From contig CAIXPF010000081.1 in assembly GCA_903921205.1 (NCBI GenBank), positions 1-44,699 of the forward strand: 44,699 nucleotides of DNA, in the 5' to 3' direction. The notes under the pieces are model-generated. The model did not search any database. It had not been told where the DNA came from and saw only the letters and a list, made by a program, of their open reading frames with translations. Every line of letters begins with the position of its first letter. Within the stretch, counting starts at the first letter, position 1. A program made the position numbers and the translations under genes. This document shows, one piece after another, positions 16,382-23,109 of the stretch. This DNA is from an uncultured Acidimicrobiia bacterium. GTDB lineage: Bacteria > Actinomycetota > Acidimicrobiia > Acidimicrobiales > CAIXPF01.

Positions 16382-17308
16382 TCAGCAGGCCGACATGACC
16401 TCGGCGGCGATCAGCTCGACCTGGTCGAGGTCGTCGAGGTCCAGTACCTGCAGGTACATCCGGTCGGCACCGGCGTCGCGGAACTCGGCGACGCGTGCGG
16501 CCACCTCCGTCGGGGTTCCGGCAGCCCCGTTGGTGCGCAGATCGTCGAGGTCGCGGCCGATGCGCGCGGCGCGGCGGGTCAGCTCGGCCTCGTTGCGACC
16601 GCAGCAGACCACCAGCGCCGCCGAACGGCGCAGCGACGCCGGATCACGGTCGATGGCCTCGCAGGCCCGGTCGATGTTCTCCATCGCCGCCTGGAACGTG
16701 GACAGCGACCGGAACGCCAGGTTGAACTCGCTGCCGTAGCGGGCCACCAGCCTGGCGGTCTTGCGCCTGCCGCCGCCACCGATCACCACCGGCATCGGGC
16801 GCTGTACCGGCTTGGGCAGCGCCGGTGAGTCGGTCAGCTGGTAGTGCGTACCGGCGTAGGAGAACGTGTCCCCCTCCGGGGTGGCCCACAGGCCGGTGAT
16901 GACGGCGAGCTGTTCCTCGAGAATCTCGAAGCGTTCCTTCAGAGCCGGGAACGGGATGCCGTAGGCGGTGTGTTCTGCCTCGTACCAGCCGGTACCCAGG
17001 CCGAACTCGACGCGGCCGCCGCTCATCTCATCGACCTGGGCGACGGCGATGGCCAAGGGCCCGGGCAGGCGGAAGGTGGCGGCGCTCACCAGGGTGCCGA
17101 GCCGGATGGTGGTGGTCTCGCGGGCGATGGCACCGAGGGTCACCCAGGCGTCGGTGGGGCCGGGCAGGCCGCTGACGTTGCCCATGCGCAGGTAGTGGTC
17201 CGAGCGGAAGAAGGCGGTGAAGCCGCACCGCTCCGCGGTCTGGGCCATGGTGAGCAGCTGCTGGTAGCTCGCACCCTGCTGCGGTTCGGTGAAGACGCAC
17301 AGTTCCAT
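16382..17308 (-). CDS. LLM-class F420-dependent oxidoreductase
   Basis: A 308-residue luciferase-like TIM-barrel protein. MELCVFTEPQQGASYQQLL, RSDHYLRMGNVSGLPGPTDA and VEFGLGTGWYEAEHTAYGI match actinobacterial F420-dependent LLM oxidoreductases. The GGGGRRKTARLVARYGSEFN segment and the C-terminal region with DRMYLQV are also in family style. The cofactor assignment (F420 rather than FMN) is by family resemblance. The ATG at 17308 has TACCCT exactly 7 nt upstream, although it follows the previous gene's stop by only 17 nt, so it can be transcribed separately. The physiological substrate is unknown. Confidence 0.88.
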   Translation of the reverse strand: MELCVFTEPQQGASYQQLLTMAQTAERCGFTAFFRSDHYLRMGNVSGLPGPTDAWVTLGAIARETTTIRLGTLVSAATFRLPGPLAIAVAQVDEMSGGRVEFGLGTGWYEAEHTAYGIPFPALKERFEILEEQLAVITGLWATPEGDTFSYAGTHYQLTDSPALPKPVQRPMPVVIGGGGRRKTARLVARYGSEFNLAFRSLSTFQAAMENIDRACEAIDRDPASLRRSAALVVCCGRNEAELTRRAARIGRDLDDLRTNGAAGTPTEVAARVAEFRDAGADRMYLQVLDLDDLDQVELIAAEVMSAC

Positions 17309-17315
17309 GGGCCGG

Positions 17316-17321
17316 AGGGTA
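17316..17321 (-). promoter_or_regulatory. Putative leaderless -10 of the LLM oxidoreductase
   Basis: TACCCT on the minus strand, 7 nt before the ATG at 17308 and just after the stop of the preceding gene. Confidence 0.5.
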
Positions 17322-17325
17322 GCGG

Positions 17326-17937
17326 TCAGACCGGCTCCGCGGGGTCGGGCCAGGTGCGAGCGGCGTGGGCCAGCGCCCTGATCAGTGCCTCGGTGTGGGG
17401 GTTGGGGGTGGCACGGTCCCAACCCAGCCAGTAGGGCCCCATGCCACGGATCCGGGGCGGGAGCTCGATCTGCACCCCTCCGAAGCGAGGGCGGTTCACC
17501 GGGTTGTCCTCGTGCAAGCCCCGCAGGTCGCCCGGGATGGTGTCGATCTCGTCCCGGACCTCGTAGTGGGCGAGGTCGCGACGCAGGACCCCGGCCACGT
17601 GGGTGGCGAGGGCCCGGTGCCGCCCGCCGAGCAGCACGGTGGTGAACATGCCGGCGCGGCCGTACCCGTGCACGGCGATGACGGTGTGCACCCGGTCGAG
17701 GAAGGCCTGCAGGTGTGCCGAGTGGGCCGGATCGACGCGTTTGGAGGGGATGTGCCAACGGAACTCCGGCGGCATCACGACCCCGTAGTAGGAGGCACCT
17801 GCGGCTGCGGCTGCGGCCGCGGCGATCTCGTCGGTGCCGCGTTCGAGTGAGCCGCCGTGGAAGGCCAGGAAGCCGAAGCCGCTGCGCAGCTCCAACTGCT
17901 CTTCGACGAGGGGATGGCTCAACAGCCGGGCGAACAT
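17326..17937 (-). CDS. Poly-gamma-glutamate hydrolase-like zinc peptidase
   Basis: A 203-residue protein of the gamma-PGA hydrolase family (PF05908, phage and Bacillus PghP/YmaC relatives). The signature is FGFLAFHGGSLERGTDEIA, with candidate metal ligands His27 and Glu32. A second histidine cluster is HTVIAVHGYG. The C-terminal half carries VNRPRFGGVQIELPPRIRG, where the His/Glu of the family fold would lie. No signal peptide is seen, so it is probably cytoplasmic. It begins 15 nt after ccdA with an AGGTAGGA Shine-Dalgarno, hence it is the third gene of the tlpA–ccdA operon. The substrate in this host is unknown. Confidence 0.75.
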   Translation of the reverse strand: MFARLLSHPLVEEQLELRSGFGFLAFHGGSLERGTDEIAAAAAAAAGASYYGVVMPPEFRWHIPSKRVDPAHSAHLQAFLDRVHTVIAVHGYGRAGMFTTVLLGGRHRALATHVAGVLRRDLAHYEVRDEIDTIPGDLRGLHEDNPVNRPRFGGVQIELPPRIRGMGPYWLGWDRATPNPHTEALIRALAHAARTWPDPAEPV

Positions 17938-17952
17938 GTCGGTCCTACCTGC

Positions 17953-18840
17953 TCAACTCGGGCCGGGACCGGTGCCGTGCCGCCGGGTGAGCCGCCGGCC
18001 GCGCGCCGCCACGACCGCGCCCCCCACGATGATCACGGCCAGGATGCCGATCCGGATCTCACCGATGCGTCCGACCATGCCCGAGAGCCACTGCTGCGCC
18101 GCGAGGGCCCGGTCCACCACCGGGTCGTCGACGATGCCGTTGCGTAGCCGGATCTCGTACCACCCGTAATACGCCAGGTACGAGCCGGCCACCACCATGA
18201 GCACGCCGGAAAGGGTGGTGACGTGGCGCATCAGGCCGCGGAACCGGGTGACGATCCCGTTGCGGGCGAGGGCCACGGCGACGGTGAGCATCGCCACGAT
18301 CGCACCCATGCCCAGCCCGTACACGACGAACGTGGCCAGCCCGGCGAGGACCCCGTCCTCGGTGAAGGTGGACGACGTCGTGGCGAGGAACGGGGCGATG
18401 GTGCACGACAGCGACGACAGGGCGTAGGACACCCCGAACAGGAACATCGAGGGCAGCTCGCGGCTCGAGGTGCCCTTCTCGAGATGGGGTAGGCGCACGG
18501 TGACCGCGTGGCCGAACAAGGCGGCGACGCCCAGGACCATCACGACGATGCCGACGGCGATGGTGACCCAGGGCAGGTGCTGCTGGACCCGGGAGGACAC
18601 CTGCACGATGACCAGGCCCATCAGCGCGAACACCACCACGAACCCCAGCGTCATGACCCCGGCCACCGCCAGGGCCCGGCCGACGGTGCGCTCACGGGCC
18701 GCATGGTCCTGCGGCGACGTGGCCCCGCCTTCGAGCCCCACGAAGTAGGACAGGTAGGCGGGCAGCATGGCGAAGCCGCAGGGGTTGACGGTGGCGAGCA
18801 TGCCGGCGGCGAACGCCAGCGCCAGCGGTGCCCCACCCAT
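17953..18840 (-). CDS. ccdA: Cytochrome c biogenesis / thiol-disulfide membrane protein CcdA
   Basis: A 295-residue DsbD/CcdA family protein with six core TM helices plus C-terminal helices. It moves reducing equivalents across the membrane to extracytoplasmic thioredoxins. The two redox cysteines are Cys21 (ATVNPCGFAMLPAYLSYFVG) and Cys146 (LSSLSCTIAPFLA), one per three-helix half. The start ATG overlaps the tlpA stop by 1 nt (TGATG). A linker with GGATSPQDHAARERTVGRA follows TM1. It probably supplies electrons to the TlpA-like partner for apocytochrome c reduction, including the caa3 CtaC cytochrome. Confidence 0.93.
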   Translation of the reverse strand: MGGAPLALAFAAGMLATVNPCGFAMLPAYLSYFVGLEGGATSPQDHAARERTVGRALAVAGVMTLGFVVVFALMGLVIVQVSSRVQQHLPWVTIAVGIVVMVLGVAALFGHAVTVRLPHLEKGTSSRELPSMFLFGVSYALSSLSCTIAPFLATTSSTFTEDGVLAGLATFVVYGLGMGAIVAMLTVAVALARNGIVTRFRGLMRHVTTLSGVLMVVAGSYLAYYGWYEIRLRNGIVDDPVVDRALAAQQWLSGMVGRIGEIRIGILAVIIVGGAVVAARGRRLTRRHGTGPGPS

Positions 18841-19391
18841 CAGCGCATGGCCTCGATCTCGGCCCGCAACTCGTCGGCGTCGAGCGCCCGGGTCACCACC
18901 TTCACCACCTTGCCCTTGGCATCGACGAAGGCGGTGGTGGGCATCTGGGTACCGCCGAACCAGTTCAGCAGGTTGCTCTTGGGGTCGCGAACGAGGCGGT
19001 AGGTGACACCCGTCTTGTCCACCATGCGTTCGGCGTCGGCCAGCTGGTCGACGACGTTGACCCCCACGAAGCCCACGGAGTCGCCGAGCTCCTGGTGGAG
19101 CTGCTCGAAAGCCGGCATCTCCTTGATGCATGGCACGCACCACGATGCCCAGAAGTTCACGACCAAGGGCCGACCGACGAACTCAGCGAAGGTACCCGGC
19201 ACCCCGTCGAAATCGACGAAGTCGAGCTTGGCGACCCCACCGCCGGGCAGGGTCTGCTCGGTGTCGAGGCCGCCGACGGTGAGTCCGCCACCGGAGCGCA
19301 CCGTGGTGTCGCTGCCACCACAGGCCCCGAGCAGGACCAACCCGGCCACCGCGATCACGGGGAACGGGCGGATCGCAGGCAGCAGACGCAT
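18840..19391 (-). CDS. TlpA/ResA-like thioredoxin lipoprotein
   Basis: A 183-residue extracytoplasmic thioredoxin-fold lipoprotein. The lipobox LLGAC gives Cys24. The active site WASWCVPC has Cys85 and Cys88, and the cis-proline region is GTQMPTTAFVD. It probably reduces disulfides in apocytochromes c or CuA sites, recharged by the adjacent CcdA. The ATG at 19391 has TAGGTT 9 nt upstream and no Shine-Dalgarno. Confidence 0.92.
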   Translation of the reverse strand: MRLLPAIRPFPVIAVAGLVLLGACGGSDTTVRSGGGLTVGGLDTEQTLPGGGVAKLDFVDFDGVPGTFAEFVGRPLVVNFWASWCVPCIKEMPAFEQLHQELGDSVGFVGVNVVDQLADAERMVDKTGVTYRLVRDPKSNLLNWFGGTQMPTTAFVDAKGKVVKVVTRALDADELRAEIEAMR

Positions 19392-19400
19392 AGCGAGACA

Positions 19401-19406
19401 AACCTA
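19401..19406 (-). promoter_or_regulatory. Putative leaderless -10 of the tlpA–ccdA operon
   Basis: TAGGTT on the minus strand, 9 nt before the ATG at 19391. Confidence 0.45.
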
Positions 19407-19437
19407 CCGGGCGGTCCCGGCCTGGCGAACGGCCGGC

Positions 19438-19470
19438 GTCCCCCGGCCGGTTCGGGTCCGGCCGGGGGAC
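19438..19470 (-). terminator. Perfect 13-bp hairpin between whiB and tlpA
   Basis: GTCCCCCGGCCGG and its exact reverse complement flank a 7-nt loop (TTCGGGT). It lies beyond the whiB stop and before the tlpA promoter. There is no T-tract. Confidence 0.45.
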
Positions 19471-19509
19471 GGTCACTGCGCCGCGCACCGCACCCTCCCT
19501 ACCCACGGT

Positions 19510-19541
19510 CGGGTCGAGCTCGCTCGGCGTTGCTCGACCCG
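19510..19541 (-). terminator. 10-bp hairpin downstream of whiB
   Basis: CGGGTCGAGC and GCTCGACCCG form a perfect stem with a 12-nt loop, 42 nt past the whiB stop. With the neighbouring 13-bp hairpin it makes a tandem stem region likely to end whiB transcripts. Confidence 0.4.
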
Positions 19542-19583
19542 CGCTGATCGTGGCGCAGGGTGGTGTCCGGTGACGGCCGACCG

Positions 19584-19976
19584 TCAGGCGGGTCGCGCCA
19601 CGTACACGGCGGTCGGCCGGAGGTGTTCGGGGATGGGGATCTCAGGGAGGGCGTCCTCCGGGCGGGGGTGCTTTGGGGGTCGCCCGCGCCGGCGCTTCGA
19701 CTCGAGGATGCGGCCGTTGAGGAACAGCTGGCCCCCCCAGACCCCCCAGGGCTCGCGTCGGTCGATGGCGCCTTCGAGGCACTCCGCAAGTACCGGGCAG
19801 CCGCCACAGATGGTCTTGGCCCGGGCGATGTCGTGCAGATCCTCGGAAAAGAAGAGGCCGACGGCGCTGGCGTGGTTGTCGGTGCAGTGGGCGCGGTCCC
19901 ACCAGTCGCGGCGGGCGAAGACCAGCTCGGTCGGGGATTCGTCGGGTTCTTGGATGAGGCCGGACCTGAAGGTCAT
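19584..19976 (-). CDS. WhiB7-like iron-sulfur transcription factor
   Basis: A 130-residue WhiB family protein. Four cluster cysteines are present: Cys31, Cys57, Cys60 and Cys66 (CTDNH and TICGGCPVLAEC). The turn EPWGVWGG (75-82) is followed by a basic AT-hook, KRRRGRPPK. This GVWGG–AT-hook arrangement closely matches WhiB7, which partners the housekeeping sigma factor at AT-rich promoter sites to induce antibiotic resistance genes. A 28-residue tail after the AT-hook is unlike mycobacterial WhiB7. The start is the ATG at 19976. No TANNNT box lies just upstream, so transcription probably enters through the hairpin leader at 20062-20089. Confidence 0.88.
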   Translation of the reverse strand: MTFRSGLIQEPDESPTELVFARRDWWDRAHCTDNHASAVGLFFSEDLHDIARAKTICGGCPVLAECLEGAIDRREPWGVWGGQLFLNGRILESKRRRGRPPKHPRPEDALPEIPIPEHLRPTAVYVARPA

Positions 19977-20061
19977 GCGGGGTCTCGCTTGGGTTCGAGG
20001 CGGGGTGGTTCGGGTCGGGGGAAGATGCGGGTCGACGGAGAGGCGCTGGTTGGGAAGCAGA

Positions 20062-20089
20062 AAGGCCGCCGGGTGATCCCGGCGGCCTT
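20062..20089 (-). terminator. Perfect 12-bp hairpin in the whiB leader (attenuator or terminator)
   Basis: AAGGCCGCCGGG and its exact complement enclose a 4-nt loop. On the minus strand the stem is followed by TTTCTGCTT, a weak T-tract. It lies 32 nt after the stop of the small ORF at 20122-20328 and 85 nt before the whiB ATG. It could end the small gene or attenuate whiB. Confidence 0.55.
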
Positions 20090-20121
20090 CGGAGTTCGAT
20101 CCGTTCGTGGTGGGCGGGTGC

Positions 20122-20328
20122 CTACCGTTCGGATGCCTCCTCGGGCCGCTGCTCGTGGCGCTTGGTGGTGGCCGCCTTGTTGCGCTTGAGCGTGCAGGCG
20201 GCCGGCCGGGCATGGGCGGCGACTCCGGCGGCCATGGTGGTGGCGTAGGCGTGCGCAGCAGCGACGTCGGCGCGCGCCGCTACGGCGGTGGTGCCGATCT
20301 GCGGGTTGCGTACCTGGAGCTGGTGCAC
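20122..20328 (-). CDS. Small Ala/Lys/Arg-rich ORF upstream of whiB
   Basis: I do not recognise this 68-residue product (begins MHQLQVRNPQIGTTAVAA, ends RHEQRPEEASER). It is rich in alanine in the middle and in Lys/Arg/Glu at the C-terminus, with no TM segment. Codon third positions are overwhelmingly G or C, and the frame stays open for 21 codons upstream without another start codon, which supports coding on this strand. A strong hairpin follows the stop. It could be a free-standing small protein or a regulatory leader ORF for whiB. Confidence 0.4.
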   Translation of the reverse strand: MHQLQVRNPQIGTTAVAARADVAAAHAYATTMAAGVAAHARPAACTLKRNKAATTKRHEQRPEEASER

Positions 20329-20480
20329 GACGTGCGCCTTTACGTTGGGGACGGACTCGAGACGAGCCTTGATCCGATAGTGGCCGAGACTTCATCACGT
20401 CATCGTCGAGGCCGTCAACCGAATTTCGCGCTGATGCATTCCCCGATCGGCTCGATCGTGCTCGGGACCGGCGGTGGCAC
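20329..20480. other. Intergenic region between small ORF and thioesterase
   Basis: About 150 bp divergent region. On the minus strand TTGACG (around 20415-20420) could be a -35 box for the small ORF, but the sequence 17 nt on (GATGAAG) is a poor -10. Nothing else is supported. Confidence 0.3.
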
Positions 20481-20486
20481 TACCGT
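20481..20486 (+). promoter_or_regulatory. Putative leaderless -10 of the thioesterase
   Basis: TACCGT, 9 nt before the ATG at 20496. Confidence 0.45.
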
Positions 20487-20495
20487 GGCCGCCCC

Positions 20496-21245
20496 ATGGG
20501 CGGCGCATCAGGTGAGGGTCCCGAAGCGCTGCCGGAGGTGCCCGCGATCGGTCGGGTGTTCCGGGGTGCCCAGCGGGTTCGGCTCGGTGACATCACCCCG
20601 TCAGGGGTGCTCCGCCTCGACGCCATGGCCCGCTATCTGCAGGACGTCGCCAATGACGATGCTTACGACAGCGGCATCAGCAACCCCGCCGAGTGGGTGG
20701 TGCGACGCACCGTGATCGAGGTGCACCGGCCGGCGGTGCTGCGTGAGGACCTCGAGCTGCTGACCTTCTGCTCGGGCACCGGTCCGTGTTGGGCCGAACG
20801 CCGTACGAGCATCCGCGGGAACAGCGGCGCCTCGGTCGAGGCGGCCACGCTGTGGGTGCAGATCGACGCCGCCAGCGGCCGGCCGATACGGCTCGATGCC
20901 GACTTCGTGCAGGTGTACGGGCCTTCGGCCGCTGGACGCACGATCAAGGCCCGTCACCGGCTGACCGACCCGGTTCCACCCGACGCGGCGGTCTCGTCAT
21001 TCCCCGTGCGCTGGAGCGATCTCGACGTGCTGGGCCACGTCAACAACGCCGTCTACTGGGCCATGGTGGAGGAGGCGTTCGCCGTCGACGGCGAGGCGTC
21101 GAACCCGTTCCGCGTCGAGGTCGAGCACCACCAGGCGTTGGGTCGGGTCGCCGATGTCCGGCTGTGCCGCTCGGGAGAGCGGCTGTGGGTGTGCGACGGG
21201 GACCTGCTGGCGGCCGCCGCCGCCCGAGGGCCGATCGCCGGCTAG
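20496..21245 (+). CDS. Acyl-ACP thioesterase-like double hotdog protein
   Basis: A 249-residue protein resembling bacterial acyl-ACP thioesterases (PF01643 or related hotdog families). The first hotdog half has GDITPSGVLRLDAMARYLQD and the N-terminal helix, followed by WVVRRTVIEVHRP. The second half has VRWSDLDVLGHVNNAVYWAMVEE, the typical Asp/Asn-His helix of 4HBT-fold enzymes. It would hydrolyse acyl-ACP or acyl-CoA thioesters; chain length is unknown. It ends tail to tail with the MBL gene, sharing the CTAG stop. Confidence 0.8.
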   Translation: MGGASGEGPEALPEVPAIGRVFRGAQRVRLGDITPSGVLRLDAMARYLQDVANDDAYDSGISNPAEWVVRRTVIEVHRPAVLREDLELLTFCSGTGPCWAERRTSIRGNSGASVEAATLWVQIDAASGRPIRLDADFVQVYGPSAAGRTIKARHRLTDPVPPDAAVSSFPVRWSDLDVLGHVNNAVYWAMVEEAFAVDGEASNPFRVEVEHHQALGRVADVRLCRSGERLWVCDGDLLAAAAARGPIAG

Positions 21246-22414
21246 TCCAACAGCCGGTAGTAGAGGCCCTCACCGGGGATATCGCGTCGCCGGGCCTCGC
21301 CGAGCCGTACCAGGTGCTCGAGGTGGGCGTAGGTCTCCGAGTCGGCCATCGGACCCCACACGGCGGGCTTGAACAGCCGCTCCGAGTAGGACGCGACGGA
21401 CGCCTCACCGAGATCGGCACCGGCGGTTCGCAGCAGGTCGAGCCGCTCGAGGTGATGGTGCTGGATGTCCCGACAGCGCTGATGGAGGTCGTCGAAGGCA
21501 AGGCCGTGGGCCGGCAGCACGGTGGTGACGCCCGAGAACTCGTGGAGACGCTCGAGGGAGTCGAAGTACAGCCGGAGCGGGTCGTCGGCCTGGACCAGCC
21601 CGGAGATGTGCGGGGTGATGGTCGGCAGGACATGGTCGCCGGAGATGAACGCTCCGGTGGTGGGGTCGAGCAGGCAGAGGTGGTCGACGGTGTGACCGGG
21701 GGTGTGCACCGAGATCCACTCCCGGCCGCCGAGCATGATGACCTGCCCGTCGATCACCCGGCTCGAGGGCTTCGGCGGCTTGAAGTAACCCAGCCCGGTG
21801 AGCTGCTGGACCGCATAGGTGTATTGCGCCTTGCGCGGCGGGTGGGGATGGGGTCCGCCCCACGGGGCCGTCCCGTTCCACCGTTGCCACTGACGGACCT
21901 GCTGGCGGCCTCGGCCGACCACCTCGCGGCCGGCGGCGCGGCCGGCCTTCAGCGCCCGCTCCTTCGCTGCGGCCCAACCGTCGAGATCGGCGGGGTCGGC
22001 GAGTTCCTTGTGTTCGTCGTCCTCCTCGGCCGGGTCGAAGAAGGTCTTGAAGTTGGCGTGGGTGATGATCTCGGCCCCGGTGACCCGGCGGATGTGCCCG
22101 GCGGCGCCGAAGTGGTCGGGGTGGGAGTGGGTGATGATCACCGTGTGGACCCGCTCGATGGGCATCCCGGCCTCGTGCAGCCGCCGGACCAACTCGAGCC
22201 AGGGCTTGCGCCCGGGCAGGCCGGGGTCGACCAGGGCGATGCCGCGCTCGTCCTCGATGGCGTAACAGTTGACGTGGCCCAGACCGGGCAGCGCGATGGT
22301 CAGCTGCAGACGGATGACGCCCGGGGCGACCTCGGTGGCCGCCGGTTCGGGCGCACGCTTCTCCTGCCGGACGGTTCGTGCCGCGTCGAGCGTGGGCGAT
22401 TCCTGGACAGCCAT
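21242..22414 (-). CDS. MBL-fold metallohydrolase
   Basis: A 390-residue metallo-beta-lactamase fold enzyme. The metal motif THSHPDHFGAAGH supplies the H-x-H-x-D-H ligands. HTPGHTVDH and ISGDHVLP give the next His and Asp, and LPAHG the last His. A C-terminal winged-helix-like region (VWGPMADSETYAHLEHLVRL..) is in the style of LACTB2/GloB-type relatives. A long insert (about 135-205, with PHPHPPRKAQY) widens the substrate side. The function is an unspecified hydrolase. The ATG has TAGCCT 6 nt upstream. Confidence 0.87.
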   Translation of the reverse strand: MAVQESPTLDAARTVRQEKRAPEPAATEVAPGVIRLQLTIALPGLGHVNCYAIEDERGIALVDPGLPGRKPWLELVRRLHEAGMPIERVHTVIITHSHPDHFGAAGHIRRVTGAEIITHANFKTFFDPAEEDDEHKELADPADLDGWAAAKERALKAGRAAGREVVGRGRQQVRQWQRWNGTAPWGGPHPHPPRKAQYTYAVQQLTGLGYFKPPKPSSRVIDGQVIMLGGREWISVHTPGHTVDHLCLLDPTTGAFISGDHVLPTITPHISGLVQADDPLRLYFDSLERLHEFSGVTTVLPAHGLAFDDLHQRCRDIQHHHLERLDLLRTAGADLGEASVASYSERLFKPAVWGPMADSETYAHLEHLVRLGEARRRDIPGEGLYYRLLD

Positions 22415-22420
22415 GGCTCC

Positions 22421-22426
22421 AGGCTA
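22421..22426 (-). promoter_or_regulatory. Putative leaderless -10 of the MBL gene
   Basis: TAGCCT on the minus strand, 6 nt before the ATG at 22414. Confidence 0.5.
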
Positions 22427-22475
22427 CCTGACTGGTGTGTCAAGTTCGGTATCGTCCCGGGTGTGGGTCCGGCGG

Positions 22476-23030
22476 TCAGCTGTCGGTGCCGGTGGGGCGC
22501 GGGAGGAAGATCCCCGCCCGGTAGTAGCGCAGCTCGTCGAGGCTCTCGCGGATGTCGTCGAGCGCCCGATGGCTGGTGGCCTTGCGCGGCGCCGCGGCGA
22601 GCACGTCGGGGTACCAGCGGCGGGCCAGTTCCTTGATGGTGGACACGTCGACGCTGCGGTAGTGCAGGAAATCCTCGATCTCGGGCAGGTACCGGGCCAG
22701 GAATCGCCGGTCGGTGCCGATCGAGTTCCCGCACAGCGGCACCGTTCGCGGCTGGTCGATGTGGGCCCGCAGGAAGGCCGCGGTCTGGGCGCCGGCTTCT
22801 TCGAGGGTCATCGTGGATGCCCGGATCCGCTCGGTCAGCCCGCTGCTGTGGTGCATCTTGCGGACCACCGGGCTCATGGCTGCGAGCGCCTCGTCGCTGA
22901 CGTGGATGACCAGGTCGGGGCCCTCGGCCACCAGGTTCAGGTCGTCATCGGTGATGAGGGTGGCGATCTCGACGATCAGGTCCTTGGCCGGGTCGAGACC
23001 CGTCATCTCCAGATCCATCCAGGCCAGCAT
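22476..23030 (-). CDS. orn: Oligoribonuclease
   Basis: A 184-residue DEDDh 3'-5' exonuclease that degrades 2- to 5-nt RNAs, including pGpG from c-di-GMP turnover. Exo I is WMDLEMTGLDP with Asp6 and Glu8. Exo II is in CGNSIGTDRRFLARYLPE. Exo III has SHRALDDIRESLDELRYY with the catalytic His and Asp. The length is typical. The ATG has TACGGT 8 nt upstream. Confidence 0.96.
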   Translation of the reverse strand: MLAWMDLEMTGLDPAKDLIVEIATLITDDDLNLVAEGPDLVIHVSDEALAAMSPVVRKMHHSSGLTERIRASTMTLEEAGAQTAAFLRAHIDQPRTVPLCGNSIGTDRRFLARYLPEIEDFLHYRSVDVSTIKELARRWYPDVLAAAPRKATSHRALDDIRESLDELRYYRAGIFLPRPTGTDS

Positions 23031-23038
23031 GGGCGCTC

Positions 23039-23044
23039 ACCGTA
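23039..23044 (-). promoter_or_regulatory. Putative leaderless -10 of orn
   Basis: TACGGT on the minus strand, 8 nt before the ATG at 23030. Confidence 0.45.
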
Positions 23045-23058
23045 GCGCGCCACGACCT

Positions 23059-23095
23059 CGGGTCCCGCTACCGCTCAGAGGCTGCACGGGACCCG
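23059..23095 (-). terminator. Hairpin after typA
   Basis: CGGGTCCCG and CGGGACCCG form a 9-bp stem around a 19-nt loop, starting 14 nt after the typA stop. There is no T-tract. Confidence 0.35.
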
Positions 23096-23109
23096 TCCGG
23101 GGACGACGC

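Noticed and set aside
22438-22443. TTGACA on the minus strand as a -35 box for the MBL gene
   Set aside because: Only 11 nt separate it from the TAGCCT -10 box, too short for a sigma-70-type promoter.
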